The notes beneath the pieces were generated by a model. It had not been told where the DNA came from. It was given only the letters and a program-made list of their open reading frames with translations, and searched no databases. Below, piece by piece: positions 8,058 through 17,121 of a DNA stretch of 64,000 nt. Origin of the DNA: Teredinibacter haidensis (lineage in GTDB: Bacteria; Pseudomonadota; Gammaproteobacteria; Pseudomonadales; Cellvibrionaceae); assembly GCF_014211975.1 (NCBI RefSeq), contig NZ_CP060084.1, forward strand, positions 1,550,001 through 1,614,000, in the 5' to 3' direction. Position numbers and translations under genes: made by a program. Positions within the stretch are counted from its first letter, which is position 1; the number at the start of each line of letters is the position of its first letter.

Positions 8058-8086
8058 ATAATACAGAGGAGCATCATGTCCGTCAA
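8058..8086 (-). promoter_or_regulatory. Sigma70 promoter of the tRNA-Pro/Arg/His cluster
   Basis: Minus strand TTGACG, a 17-base spacer, TATTAT, then a GCACGCC discriminator. It lies about 40 bases ahead of tRNA-Pro, as expected for a stable-RNA promoter. Confidence 0.8.
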
Positions 8087-8246
8087 CGCCCAAGTTGATG
8101 GTTTTTAAAGATTTTTTCATGCTCCAATTTACAGAGTGCTTGGTGCTTAGCCCCAGCTATGGGAAAATGCCCGCCCACGGAGATAGCCTGTCGAGTTTCG
8201 ACCTAGTAAAGCTCACTTCTGTTGAACCAAACCAAGGAAACACCCC

Positions 8247-9089
8247 ATGCCCGCACTGCTCCTAGATGGCAAAGCACTTGCACAAAAAACAGAATCCGAA
8301 TTAGCTGAGCGTGTTAAGGCTCTCAAGCAAACAACCAGCAGTGCGCCGATACTAGCGACCATTCTTGTCGGCGACGATCCGGCATCCGCTACATACGTGC
8401 GAATGAAAGGAAATGCGTGCAGCCGAGTCGGTATGGACTCGCTAAAAGTCGAACTGCCCTCCTCCACCACGACTGAGCAGCTGCTTGCCAAAATCGAAGA
8501 GCTTAATACCAATCCAGATGTTCACGGAATCTTGTTGCAGCATCCCGTTCCGGAGCAAATTGATGAGCGTGCGTGCTTTGATGCCATACAACTAAACAAG
8601 GACGTCGATGGCGTTACCTGCTTGGGGTTTGGCCGCATGGCAATGGGAGAGGATGCCTATGGCTGCGCAACGCCTAAAGGTATTATGCGCTTGCTGGAGG
8701 CCTATGAGATACCACTAGAAGGCCGTCATGCAGTTGTTGTAGGGCGCAGCCCCATTTTGGGTAAGCCCATGGCGTTGATGCTGCTAAACGCAAATGCCAC
8801 GGTCACTATATGCCATTCGAGAACTCAGAACCTGCAGGACCATATTAAACAGGCCGATATTGTTGTTGGCGCAGTGGGTATTCCTGAATTTATCAAAGCA
8901 GAATGGATCAAAGATGGCGCCGTTGTCGTCGACGCGGGCTATCACCCTGGAGGTGTTGGCGATATCGAACTGGCACCGCTACAGGAGCGCGCTAGCGCCA
9001 TTACGCCGGTACCCGGCGGCGTCGGCCCAATGACCATAAATACGCTTATCTATCAAACCGTAGACTCAGGCGAGAAATCCATGAGTTAA
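8247..9089 (+). CDS. folD: Bifunctional methylenetetrahydrofolate dehydrogenase / cyclohydrolase
   Basis: 280 residues, the normal FolD length. It interconverts 5,10-methylene-THF and 10-formyl-THF through methenyl-THF in cytosolic one-carbon metabolism, using NADP. The catalytic Tyr50 and Lys54 lie in ATYVRMKGNA; GILLQHPVP, DVDG, the NADP-binding VVVGRSPILGKPMA and the C-terminal PVPGGVGPMT are all intact. The ATG follows AAGGA at good spacing. It heads a forward run with the rsuA-like and rsmC-like genes. Its position beside Pro/Arg/His tRNA genes matches the Pseudomonas order, but there cysS follows, while here cysS is about 14.8 kb away. Confidence 0.97.
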   Translation: MPALLLDGKALAQKTESELAERVKALKQTTSSAPILATILVGDDPASATYVRMKGNACSRVGMDSLKVELPSSTTTEQLLAKIEELNTNPDVHGILLQHPVPEQIDERACFDAIQLNKDVDGVTCLGFGRMAMGEDAYGCATPKGIMRLLEAYEIPLEGRHAVVVGRSPILGKPMALMLLNANATVTICHSRTQNLQDHIKQADIVVGAVGIPEFIKAEWIKDGAVVVDAGYHPGGVGDIELAPLQERASAITPVPGGVGPMTINTLIYQTVDSGEKSMS

Positions 9090-9100
9090 TCGGCGTTACT

Positions 9101-9823
9101 ATGCGCCTGGATAAATTTATTGCGACAAACTCCCAGTACAGCAGAGCAGATATCGCAAAGCTGGTTAAAGCTGGCAGGGTGAGCATCAATAACGTCCCTG
9201 CCAGCAAAACAGCTCAGGCAATACGAGTAGATATTGACCACATTATCGCTGACGGACACTTGATCAAGCCCTTGTCCGAACGCTATTTAATGGTTAACAA
9301 ACCTGCGGGGTATGTTTGTGCCAATACCGATAACCTGCATCCAACGGTTATTGATTTAATACAGCAGCATTTTTTGAAAGAGACAGGGTATAACAAACTT
9401 GAGAAACTTCAAATTGTTGGTCGATTGGACATCGACACTACCGGACTTGTTTTGGTAACAACTGATGGAGATTGGAATCACCGCGTTACCGCCCCTAGCA
9501 AAAAGTGTTTTAAGCGCTACCTAGTTGAAACCGAAGCCCCTATAAGCGCTGAACTTGTCGATTTATTCAGCGTAGGGCTATCTCTGAAAAATGAGAGTAA
9601 AAAAACCAAGCCAGCCATTTTGAGTATTGTAGACAGCCATCAGGCATACCTCGATATCCAGGAAGGTAAATACCACCAAGTTAAACGCATGTTCGCGGCC
9701 TGTGGCAATCGCGTCACGCAATTACACAGGGTTTCCATTGGCAATGTTTTTCTGGATAAGAATTTGAAATTGGGCCGCTGTCGAGAGTTAACCTTAGACG
9801 AGATCCAACATTTTCAAGGCTAA
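9101..9823 (+). CDS. rsuA: RsuA-type 16S rRNA pseudouridine synthase
   Basis: 240 residues: an S4 RNA-binding domain (1-50, RLDKFIATNSQYSRADI) followed by a pseudouridine synthase domain. The catalytic aspartate is Asp110 in GRLDIDTTGLVL, and KRYLVET and YHQVKRMFAACG are RsuA/RluB-group motifs. Length and the one-domain S4 plus PSI layout favour RsuA (U516 of 16S rRNA) over the larger RluB/RluF, but these paralogues are easily confused by eye. It begins 11 bases after folD and ends 7 bases before the rsmC-like gene, so all three probably share a transcript. Confidence 0.85.
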   Translation: MRLDKFIATNSQYSRADIAKLVKAGRVSINNVPASKTAQAIRVDIDHIIADGHLIKPLSERYLMVNKPAGYVCANTDNLHPTVIDLIQQHFLKETGYNKLEKLQIVGRLDIDTTGLVLVTTDGDWNHRVTAPSKKCFKRYLVETEAPISAELVDLFSVGLSLKNESKKTKPAILSIVDSHQAYLDIQEGKYHQVKRMFAACGNRVTQLHRVSIGNVFLDKNLKLGRCRELTLDEIQHFQG

Positions 9824-9830
9824 GCAAATT

Positions 9831-10940
9831 TTGAAGAAATCAGACCCAGCGCAAATTTATTCCCTGATGCAGCAAGTTCGCCCAGCGGCCCCGGCGCGGG
9901 TATTGTGGATTGCAGACGAAAATATGCCGCTCGAGACGGTGCAGGCCCTCAGTGCATTTGAATCTCTCACGCTGATAACTAACCGGTATGATTTAGCTGA
10001 AATCGCCAAACAAGCGCTAACAGGAAAAGATGCATCCGTTCACTACTCGGATTTTGATTTTGCCGAACCGGAAATAGCCAACACCCGGTACCACACTATT
10101 TTCTATCGAATATCCAAAGAACGCCCTATTGTCCACTGGATTTTAAACCACAGTGTGCAATTGCTAGTGTCTGGGGGACAATTAATACTCGCGGGGCAAA
10201 AAAATGATGGGATTAAAGGCTATGTGAACAAGTGCAACAAAAATCTCGGGTTGTCGGGCAGCAGCAAGAAATATGGCAACAGCTACCTTTCCGAACTACT
10301 GTACTCATACCGATCAGGCGAAAATACTCCAGAGCTTCTCGATCACAAAAACTATGCCAGCACACGAAAAATTGGTGAAGTATTTGATATGGATTTGTAC
10401 AGTAAGCCTGGCATCTATGGCTGGGAAAAAATCGACGAGGGAAGCCGGCTACTAACGGAGCAATTTTACGGCTGGACACAGCTCAATCAGGATAGGGATA
10501 AACTGCCACATTGCACAGCAATAGACCTAGGGTGTGGCTACGGCTATCTCTCTCTAGCTTTACATGCGTACGGCATAGCGAATATCACGGCGACAGATAA
10601 CAACGCAGCAGCAATAGCGCTAACATACTATAACCTCAAACAAGCCGGCGCTGAAAATTTCAACGTAATAGCGGCCAATTGCGGTGATAGAATCGTTACA
10701 AAGGCCGATATTATTTTATGTAACCCACCGTTTCATCAAGGTTTTGGCGTAGACGAAAAGTTGACGCGAAGCTTTGTTCAGGCTGCTTTACGCCTACTTA
10801 AACCCTCTGGGACTGCATTTTTTGTGGTAAATGCCTTTATCCCGCTAGAAAAAATTGCAGGGCGTGTTTTTCAAACGTGCAACCAGCTAACCAATAATGG
10901 CAAATTTAAAGTACTGGAACTGTCAAATCGCAAAGGCTAG
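9831..10940 (+). CDS. RsmC/RlmG-family rRNA (guanine-N2) methyltransferase
   Basis: 369 residues with the two-lobe layout of RsmC/RlmG: an N-terminal degenerate methyltransferase-like half and a C-terminal active half with SAM motif I (AIDLGCGYGYLSL, about 224-236) and the base-N methylation motif NPPFHQGF at about residue 298. The VVNAFIPLEK stretch near the end favours RsmC (m2G1207 of 16S rRNA) over RlmG (m2G1835 of 23S). The best start is TTG 9831, with AAGG upstream; ATG 9867 would shorten it by 12 residues. Following an rRNA pseudouridine synthase fits a ribosome-modification operon. Confidence 0.8.
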   Translation: MKKSDPAQIYSLMQQVRPAAPARVLWIADENMPLETVQALSAFESLTLITNRYDLAEIAKQALTGKDASVHYSDFDFAEPEIANTRYHTIFYRISKERPIVHWILNHSVQLLVSGGQLILAGQKNDGIKGYVNKCNKNLGLSGSSKKYGNSYLSELLYSYRSGENTPELLDHKNYASTRKIGEVFDMDLYSKPGIYGWEKIDEGSRLLTEQFYGWTQLNQDRDKLPHCTAIDLGCGYGYLSLALHAYGIANITATDNNAAAIALTYYNLKQAGAENFNVIAANCGDRIVTKADIILCNPPFHQGFGVDEKLTRSFVQAALRLLKPSGTAFFVVNAFIPLEKIAGRVFQTCNQLTNNGKFKVLELSNRKG

Positions 10941-11251
10941 CGTTTGCGAAGATCTTCGTATCCACCCTCATTAACAACATTGCTGTAACCCATTTTATTC
11001 AAAATATCTTTAGCTACACCAGAACGCCTCCCGGTTCTACAATAGACACGAATATCAGCCGATTTTTCTTCTGTAATGGCTGCAATTTTCTCATGAATTA
11101 TGTCATAGGGAATATTGATGGAATCCTTATAGAAGCCAGCTGTATACTCTTCTGCAGTACGCACATCAATCCAAATAGTGTTATCAGTTGTTTCAGCCAT
11201 TACAGAACTCCACATTAAAAGTATTACTAAGAAAAAAGACCCTAATTTCAT
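10937..11251 (-). CDS. Periplasmic single-domain rhodanese
   Basis: 104 residues from ATG 11251, which follows a GGGGG ribosome-binding site. Residues 1-19 are a signal peptide (MKLGSFFLVILLMWSSVMA). The rest is one rhodanese domain with DVRTAEEY and the active loop CRTGRRS (Cys71), typical of PspE-like thiosulfate sulfurtransferases. The open frame extends to 11311, but that part overlaps the upstream gene and would spoil the signal peptide. Ends overlap the rsmC-like gene's stop by 4 bases in convergent orientation. Likely cotranscribed with the methyltransferase-like gene before it. Confidence 0.82.
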   Translation of the reverse strand: MKLGSFFLVILLMWSSVMAETTDNTIWIDVRTAEEYTAGFYKDSINIPYDIIHEKIAAITEEKSADIRVYCRTGRRSGVAKDILNKMGYSNVVNEGGYEDLRKR

Positions 11252-11270
11252 CACTTTCCCCCAATATAAG

Positions 11271-12062
11271 CTATCGAATTTCATGTATTTTAAAGTCCAG
11301 AATTCGATCACAATATTTCCCCGATAAAGCCCCTGAAACGTGTAGAGCAGACATTAATTGTCTTTTCAGTGGCCGTGGACACGCTTCAGAACGCATATAA
11401 ACAGCGATGGCATTATGATAACCCGGACGTGTTAATGCAAATACACGGCTAAACAATTTTCGAATTTTGGCGTCTTTAGTTGCTACATTTTGCTTGAACG
11501 ATGACAGTGATTCGTAATTCATTACTAACATACCGTTACTCTTCAGCAACGAGGCTAAGTGGCCCAACCACTCGGCGTCAGCAACAATCGCTCTTACCGG
11601 CTCGAAAGACTCTCCTTTTACATTGTCTCCCACAAACAAATCATCGACAATATAGTCGAACTGCATTTGCTTGCATCTTGCTTCACCTACCCAGGCCTTT
11701 GCGCACATTTTTTCGAGCCGGACGTTGGCTTGGTTAACCCCAAAATGGTGCTTAGCTATGGATAGATGTATCGGGTCGACATCAATCCCAACAATAGTTT
11801 CAGGTCGAAAGAAATGATTAAGCTGGTTTATAATAGTACCGCCTCCAACCCCCAGGACTGCACAATTTAAGTCTTTATGATGTTGGTTTCCAGGCATTAA
11901 AAACGCAGGTATCACCAGCAAGTCCCACAAGCTACCAGACAGTGGCGCATTCGGGTTCCACTGGCTGTGAAAAATCCCGTTCGTGTAAAGCCTGATACTT
12001 TCCCCTGCGTTACGCACTTGATAATCACGCGCTTTTAATTTTTTTCGCCAAACCAGCCCCAT
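11271..12062 (-). CDS. Spermidine-synthase-like Rossmann protein
   Basis: 263 residues from ATG 12062. A TTG at 12089 would add 9 residues and overlap the preceding gene; I prefer the ATG behind AAGG. The core is a class I SAM/dcSAM-binding fold: AVLGVGGGTIINQL (motif I), IVGIDVDPIHLSIA (motif II acidic end), FDYIVDDLFVGDN. These match the spermidine synthase-like family. The family's catalytic Asp region reads DDLFVG, so an aminopropyl- or methyltransferase activity is possible. Many such proteins are annotated as spermidine synthases without proof; substrate unknown. Confidence 0.65.
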   Translation of the reverse strand: MGLVWRKKLKARDYQVRNAGESIRLYTNGIFHSQWNPNAPLSGSLWDLLVIPAFLMPGNQHHKDLNCAVLGVGGGTIINQLNHFFRPETIVGIDVDPIHLSIAKHHFGVNQANVRLEKMCAKAWVGEARCKQMQFDYIVDDLFVGDNVKGESFEPVRAIVADAEWLGHLASLLKSNGMLVMNYESLSSFKQNVATKDAKIRKLFSRVFALTRPGYHNAIAVYMRSEACPRPLKRQLMSALHVSGALSGKYCDRILDFKIHEIR

Positions 12063-12076
12063 AACTATCTTGCCTT

Positions 12077-13726
12077 TTAGTGATTGCAAAAACGATATTG
12101 AAGATCATAACGGCCCGATAAAATACTCTTTCGGGTACTCTCCTCCAGCCAGTTAGAGACTAACTCGATACTACAAGCTCCCGACCGAATTACGCTGTGA
12201 CTGGCTCTCGCATTAACGAGCACAACAGGATTTCCCTGTCGTTCCATATTCTGACTTAACGTATAGGCCCAGCTCGAGGGCGTTACAGGATCGTAGATGC
12301 CTGACACTATCATCGTGGGTACGCCCGCAACGTAATTCGGCTGAAAACTTGTTCCAGCGGTAAACCTATCGCCCTTACAAATATCGAATTGTTGCAATAA
12401 AGCGAGGTACTCACCCCACTGAGGAAATTGTTCGACAGCACGCTCATAAGCCTCATCCAATTCCCGTTCATTATCGGTACACTCAGTCGCGTAGAACACC
12501 AGACTGCTAAATGCAGGGTCAAAGTTCATATTAACAAAGGTTTCTATCAGCGATGAATAAGGTTGTTCGTGTAACTCTTTATCGCTATCTATTGCAACAA
12601 AAGCCTGTAAAGCCTCATAAAACCTTTCCAGAAGATTTTCATCGTACAAAGTAAAAAACATAATCGCCTGTAAACGATGTTTGTTCAGGTAAAACCCAAT
12701 TTCCTGAAAATCAAAGACCGGGTTTGAGTTTAGTTCAGGGTAGTCAAAGTTTTTGCTGTGCCAGTTATCGACAACTGTATAAAGCTTTGATTCTTCAATA
12801 TTAACCTGGTCAAATGCTTCACTCTGCTGGATCTTTTCTATCAACGCATTGGCGTTATACCAATAATCGATAAACGCCCCACTCTGATCGCTATTTAATC
12901 GCTGCCAATGCTGTTGGTGTAAAGCCAACGCATTATCCAACAAACTCGCCCACTCGCTCTGGCGCCCGCGATCCAAGGGGTAGGGAGAGTCGAGCAGTTG
13001 CGTCTGTATTTTATTTTTATAACGTTCTGATTTTGCGGCGGCTTCTGACGCGACTAAGGCAACGCGCGAACCGTAAGATACCCCCCAAAGATGCCACCGC
13101 TCATAACCCAAAGCCTCCAATAGTAAGAGTACATCGTCGGCCTGCCGCACCGTTCCAAATAACGCTAAGGCTGAGCCTTTAACCTTTAGTTTCGATTTTA
13201 GCCAATCATCAAACTGTCCTAGGCATTGATCCAACAGACTGTGCCCAAGCTTTAATTCTTCTTGGTAGCTTAAATTGAGGGCTAATAGCTTGATGGACTC
13301 CAACTCGTATTCATCGCAAAACCAGTAAGGCTTACTGCCCGGCACACCACGCGGTGTATAAACAATAAAGTCTGCCGTGATTCCACTTTCGCTATACCAG
13401 TCCAGCCAGTATCCAAGATTCGAGGACTCCGTTTGCATTCCATCACCGGGCCCTCCGGGTATATAAACCAAGACCTCTTCACTTTGATATTGAGTTTTCG
13501 AAAAAACGGCCACGGGGAGCTGGAATCCTGCGCGGTTATCCGTGTTAAACCAATAGCAGGCTACGTCTGGACCCGAGGCTTTTGCGGTCGAGGTTATGCC
13601 GCAATTTCGCTTGGCTAGAGGGTGCTGGGGAACGAGTTGACCTTCCTCTTTCTGGCAGCCGGTTAAAACGCCGAAAGAGCAGCTTAACAGTAGTAATACC
13701 CGCAAGCAGTTTTGCCCCAATTTCAC
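12077..13726 (-). CDS. Alpha/beta-hydrolase lipoprotein, TAP / proline-iminopeptidase family
   Basis: 549 residues from GTG 13726. A lipoprotein signal ends in LTGC (Cys24), so the enzyme is membrane-anchored, facing the periplasm or the surface. The oxyanion region YIPGGPGDG, the nucleophile elbow WGVSYGSR (Ser217), a late acidic site SGIYDPVTP and the final ARASHSVI histidine form a complete catalytic triad. The C-terminal segment resembles the TAP-like domain of tripeptidyl aminopeptidases. It starts two bases after the stop of the RluA-type gene, so translation is coupled, and overlaps the downstream gene's alternative TTG. Peptidase is the best guess, esterase possible. Confidence 0.78.
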   Translation of the reverse strand: MKLGQNCLRVLLLLSCSFGVLTGCQKEEGQLVPQHPLAKRNCGITSTAKASGPDVACYWFNTDNRAGFQLPVAVFSKTQYQSEEVLVYIPGGPGDGMQTESSNLGYWLDWYSESGITADFIVYTPRGVPGSKPYWFCDEYELESIKLLALNLSYQEELKLGHSLLDQCLGQFDDWLKSKLKVKGSALALFGTVRQADDVLLLLEALGYERWHLWGVSYGSRVALVASEAAAKSERYKNKIQTQLLDSPYPLDRGRQSEWASLLDNALALHQQHWQRLNSDQSGAFIDYWYNANALIEKIQQSEAFDQVNIEESKLYTVVDNWHSKNFDYPELNSNPVFDFQEIGFYLNKHRLQAIMFFTLYDENLLERFYEALQAFVAIDSDKELHEQPYSSLIETFVNMNFDPAFSSLVFYATECTDNERELDEAYERAVEQFPQWGEYLALLQQFDICKGDRFTAGTSFQPNYVAGVPTMIVSGIYDPVTPSSWAYTLSQNMERQGNPVVLVNARASHSVIRSGACSIELVSNWLEESTRKSILSGRYDLQYRFCNH

Positions 13727-13728
13727 GC

Positions 13729-14460
13729 TCAGAGAACCCTGGGCCAGGGCAGCAACGCAAGGGGATGGTGCTCCGCTAGCGTTGTATTAATGATAGCTTC
13801 AGTGAAGAATTGCCCTGTTTTTGGGGGGCAATAAAACGCGTAATGCTCACCACCCAAAACAAAAGAAATACCATAGGCATGGAGATAGCAACGATCAGAG
13901 TCCCCGCCGCGGTAGCGCTCATCGCCAAGAATGGGCGCCCCCAGAGACTTCATGGCAACGCGTATTTGGTGGGTTTTACCGGTATGAGGCTTTAACAGGA
14001 ACAACCTTCTTCCATTGCCAAGACCATAACTAAAAAACTGGGTAACCGCGGGATTTTCTTTACTCTTACTTAGCTTCCAATCACCCCGCCTTGCGGGCTT
14101 CATATCGCCGCTTACCAACCCTTGCTTCTTTTTGGGCTTTTTATCTGTCAGGGCAATATAGTATTTTTCAATTTTTCTTCTCTCGAACAGCTGTGACAGC
14201 TCCGAATTGGCCTTCTCCCCCTTTGCTACCAACACAACACCAGAGGTAACCGTATCAAGACGATGGCACGGAAACAATGTAGTATCACCCCTCTGCTTTC
14301 GAAGCTCAGCGGTGAAGTTACACTGGTGGGAAGAGTTTGCGGCAGTAGCATGAATACTGTAGCCCTCAGGCTTGTAAGCAACAAGAAACCTCTCATGCTC
14401 ACTTAATATCGTTAACTCGTCGGGACAATCATTCGTATCTTGATGGTTCAATAGAATCAC
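13729..14460 (-). CDS. RluA-family pseudouridine synthase (single domain)
   Basis: 243 residues from a GTG start. No S4 domain; the whole protein is the RluA catalytic domain. The catalytic aspartate is Asp69 in PCHRLDTVTSG, with LVAKGEKAN after it, the KYYIAL strand, and KTHQIRVAMKSLGAPILGD near the end. It matches the short RluA-like subgroup often annotated as TIGR01621, whose RNA target I do not know. The stop lies two bases from the hydrolase start and the small membrane protein ends 7 bases upstream, suggesting one operon. Confidence 0.82.
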   Translation of the reverse strand: MILLNHQDTNDCPDELTILSEHERFLVAYKPEGYSIHATAANSSHQCNFTAELRKQRGDTTLFPCHRLDTVTSGVVLVAKGEKANSELSQLFERRKIEKYYIALTDKKPKKKQGLVSGDMKPARRGDWKLSKSKENPAVTQFFSYGLGNGRRLFLLKPHTGKTHQIRVAMKSLGAPILGDERYRGGDSDRCYLHAYGISFVLGGEHYAFYCPPKTGQFFTEAIINTTLAEHHPLALLPWPRVL

Positions 14461-14467
14461 ACGCTAT

Positions 14468-14830
14468 TCAAATGGGTTCGGTCGTCGATGCTGGCGGAGC
14501 TGTAGGTTCAATATTACCACTCCACTCATCCTCAATCAGTTCGCCAAGCTTTTCCATTTCCCCGGCGAAGTGTTCTACCATATCGGCCCACTTCTCGCTG
14601 ATATCTTGGCTTTTATTCTCGATAATATCTTCCAGGGATTGATCCCTAAGTTGTTGATTTTCCAGCTCAAGAGCTAGGATTTGCTGCTCTAAAGCCTGTG
14701 CATGCACCTCCATTCTAACCAGCTCCTTGTGCAGATTTTCACTGGCACGCAGGCCCTCGCCGCGCTGCCAGTAGCTGAATCCCGCCGCTGCAACTGCGAT
14801 ACAGCAAATGAGTACCAACCCTTTGTTCAT
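14468..14830 (-). CDS. Small membrane-anchored coiled-coil protein, unknown
   Basis: 120 residues. Residues 3-20 are a hydrophobic helix (LVLICCIAVAAAGFSYW) that may be a membrane anchor or uncleaved signal. Residues 28-70 form a heptad-rich coiled coil (ELVRMEVHAQALEQQILALE), followed by an acidic helix and a Pro/Thr tail. The layout recalls FtsB/FtsL-like bitopic proteins, but I see no family motif and do not claim that. First gene of the minus-strand run that continues into the RluA-type synthase; divergent from the next gene with 117 bases between starts. Confidence 0.6.
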   Translation of the reverse strand: MNKGLVLICCIAVAAAGFSYWQRGEGLRASENLHKELVRMEVHAQALEQQILALELENQQLRDQSLEDIIENKSQDISEKWADMVEHFAGEMEKLGELIEDEWSGNIEPTAPPASTTEPI

Positions 14831-14947
14831 GCTCTTTGTTCCTTACTATCTGTAAAGTCTAACGATTAACGATGATCTCTCTCAGTGACGACTAGCATAC
14901 AGCTAGTTATAATCTTCGGCCAAACACTACATAGAAGCTATCGCTCA

Positions 14948-15481
14948 ATGAAACACCTGATCCCTCTACTCGTTCTGTTCCTATCCCTACCCGGCTACGC
15001 AGTAGACAGCGACATAGCTGACAAGGTTCTCGCCAATAGCCATTCAGGCCCAAAACTCCGGCCTCTCAACTGGTTAAACCAGAATTTTATGGATAAGCAG
15101 CGAAAATCTATCAATGCGTTAACCGCCACGCATTTCGGAAAACAACTACAAGGCGATAGTCGTGACATTTTACTGCTACAACGGCTCGTCAATGAACAGG
15201 TCATAGAAACCAAGGATACCTTGCTACTTCAAGCCTTGGGCGTTGTCCTAGGGGATGTTCTTGTAACAGAGCAAGAAAGCTTTCAATGGGTCGTATTCGA
15301 GGATGATATTGGAGCCACACAAGCCGTATGTGTGAATGATTCCACTCACTGTATTTTCCCCATAACCATGCTATCGCGCCGGATGGAAGTAGGATTAAAA
15401 CCCGATGTACACAAAATTTTTAATTCGGCTATAGCGGAAATGTACCCGTACCTCCCCAAAGTGCCCTATTCAGCAAATTGA
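14948..15481 (+). CDS. Secreted DUF3806-like protein
   Basis: 177 residues from ATG 14948. The frame opens earlier at 14885, but ATG 14948 starts a clean signal peptide (MKHLIPLLVLFLSLPGYA). The mature part has helices around LLLQRLVNEQVIE and then a strand-rich segment LGDVL...QWVVFEDDIGATQAV...IFPITMLSRRME, matching how I remember DUF3806 proteins: a conserved W-x-V-x-D/E-D, then F-P and R-R. The role of the family is not known. Single gene, divergent from the coiled-coil gene. Confidence 0.6.
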   Translation: MKHLIPLLVLFLSLPGYAVDSDIADKVLANSHSGPKLRPLNWLNQNFMDKQRKSINALTATHFGKQLQGDSRDILLLQRLVNEQVIETKDTLLLQALGVVLGDVLVTEQESFQWVVFEDDIGATQAVCVNDSTHCIFPITMLSRRMEVGLKPDVHKIFNSAIAEMYPYLPKVPYSAN

Positions 15482-15886
15482 TTGTACTACTGAAATATCA
15501 GGCGTTTTTACCCTTTAGCTGCGCGACGACGATATCTATGTGTAGTGGTAGCCGCCATCAATCACGAGCGTCTTAAACTGCTAATATTTTTGTATTGTTT
15601 TCGTCATAAAACGGGCCTAGAATCAACTTGAGAAGTGAGAGAAGCGCCCGGTTTTGGGTTTATTCAATTCGGTAATTTGGATTGTCTTTGCTGTAACCTA
15701 CATCATAAGGAAGCGGCGTATTCGCTCTAATGTTAACCAATATTGATACTACATCCGCGCGCTATTTTCAGACACACCAGCTAAACAGACATCTCCTTTA
15801 TAAGCATCACCCGCAAGTTTGTTGAGGCTTTTTAGGTTCGAGCCTGTGGTTAATTTGTAGCACAGAGAAAGGTTAAAGCAAAGACA
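15482..15886 (+). other. 405-base gene-free leader before the cold-shock gene
   Basis: No convincing ORF, tRNA or terminator in either strand. The last 150 bases carry only a weak hairpin (AGGCT near 15825 with AGCCT at 15841) and an AGAAAGG ribosome-binding site. CspA-type genes often have long structured 5' leaders that respond to temperature; this region is long enough for that, but no named cold-box motif is visible. Confidence 0.4.
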
Positions 15887-16096
15887 ATGTCAGACAAACT
15901 AAATGGAACCGTTAAGTGGTTCAACGAGAGTAAAGGTTATGGTTTTATCTCCCGCGAAGGAGGAGCCGATCTTTTCGTACACTTCAGTAATATTACGGGC
16001 GCCGGCTTTAAAACATTAAAAGAAGGTCAAACCGTTACCTTTATTGAAGGACAGGGCCAGAAAGGACCGCAAGCAGAAAGCGTCGAACCTGCTTAA
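15887..16096 (+). CDS. CspA-family cold-shock protein
   Basis: 69 residues, one cold-shock domain. The RNA-binding motifs are intact: KGYGFI (RNP1) and LFVHFS (RNP2), with the starting GTVKWFNESKG typical of the family. It binds single-stranded RNA and DNA in the cytosol as an RNA chaperone. The ATG follows AGAAAGG at good spacing. Several paralogues normally exist in one genome, so no letter is assigned. It stands alone after a gene-free stretch of about 400 bases. Whether it is cold-induced cannot be read from the sequence. Confidence 0.93.
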   Translation: MSDKLNGTVKWFNESKGYGFISREGGADLFVHFSNITGAGFKTLKEGQTVTFIEGQGQKGPQAESVEPA

Positions 16097-16284
16097 AGTA
16101 CAAGTTGACCTATACAGCTGCTACCTGTTTTTAAATAGACAAGTAATCGGCAAGCCCTTATTACTACCCCGGCGGTGCGATAAGCCACAGCATACTGCTG
16201 CATATATTTTTGTGCGCGGCAATTGCGTTTTACTGATAAAAACAACAGTGCTCAACGGCTTGCTAACGACTGCAGTGCGTTATG

Positions 16285-17118
16285 TTATTGTCCACCAGCG
16301 ATTAATATTTTATCCATTAAGCCTGTTGGCATTACCACTCTTAAAACAGCCATAAGGTACGTTGGTAAGGTAACTCTATAGCGTTTTTTTGGGTTTTTAG
16401 ACTCAAGAGCATGTATCAATTTTGAAAATACTGCATCCGGCCCCAGGGTAAACGGTACTGCCGCCCCGTCCCTGCGCAATCTCGCCTGCGCTGCCTCGTA
16501 TTTTTCTGCATGTCGGCTTGCTTGGATATCGACATTATCCTCAAGCGCTTTTAACGCGTTCTGCCGAAAACGGGAAAGAATTGGTCCAGGCTCTATTATA
16601 GAAATTTTTACCGGGCTGCTCTTCAATTCTAATCGTAACGTATCGGTTAATCCCTCCAGTGCAAACTTACTGGCGTTATAGGCTCCACGAAAAGGCATGG
16701 CAACGAACCCCAAAACAGAACTGTTCTGGATTATTCGCGCGTCCTCCATTTTCAACATCGAAGGTAGAAGTCTTATCGTTAACTCATGTGTTCCAAACAA
16801 ATTCACTTCAAACTGCTTTCGCAATGAATCTCTTGTTAAATCTTCTACCGCTCCAGGCTGGCCATAGGCCGCGTTATTAAATAACGCGTAAACCTGACCA
16901 TCCGCAATTGTTAAAATTTTCTTTACCGCAAATTGAATCGATTCCGATTCAGCCAGATCCAACAAAACAACATGATCAACCCCCTCAAGCTGTAGCGGTT
17001 GAACATCAGCTTTGTTGCGAACCGTTGCAATTACTTTGTAGCCAAGAGTAACCAAGCGTTTCGCCGCATAGCGGCCAATACCAGAAGAGCACCCCGTCAC
17101 CACAACCGTTTTTCGCAC
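16285..17118 (-). CDS. Short-chain dehydrogenase/reductase
   Basis: 277 residues from GTG 17118. Classical SDR: the NAD(P)-binding TGCSSGIG near residue 8, NNAAYG, the catalytic Ser in NSSVLGFV, and YNASKFALEG with the Tyr and Lys. The C-terminal hydrophobic stretch may touch the membrane. It resembles the SDR subgroup that acts on retinol-like or steroid-like substrates, but the substrate cannot be told. It follows the S1/P1 nuclease by 3 bases and djlA, so the three form a compact operon. Confidence 0.87.
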   Translation of the reverse strand: MRKTVVVTGCSSGIGRYAAKRLVTLGYKVIATVRNKADVQPLQLEGVDHVVLLDLAESESIQFAVKKILTIADGQVYALFNNAAYGQPGAVEDLTRDSLRKQFEVNLFGTHELTIRLLPSMLKMEDARIIQNSSVLGFVAMPFRGAYNASKFALEGLTDTLRLELKSSPVKISIIEPGPILSRFRQNALKALEDNVDIQASRHAEKYEAAQARLRRDGAAVPFTLGPDAVFSKLIHALESKNPKKRYRVTLPTYLMAVLRVVMPTGLMDKILIAGGQ

Positions 17119-17121
17119 ACC

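Noticed and set aside
8076..8108. 10-codon ORF with GAGGAG ahead, beside the tRNA-Pro promoter
   Set aside because: Lies inside the promoter of an opposite-strand tRNA cluster and is too short to support.
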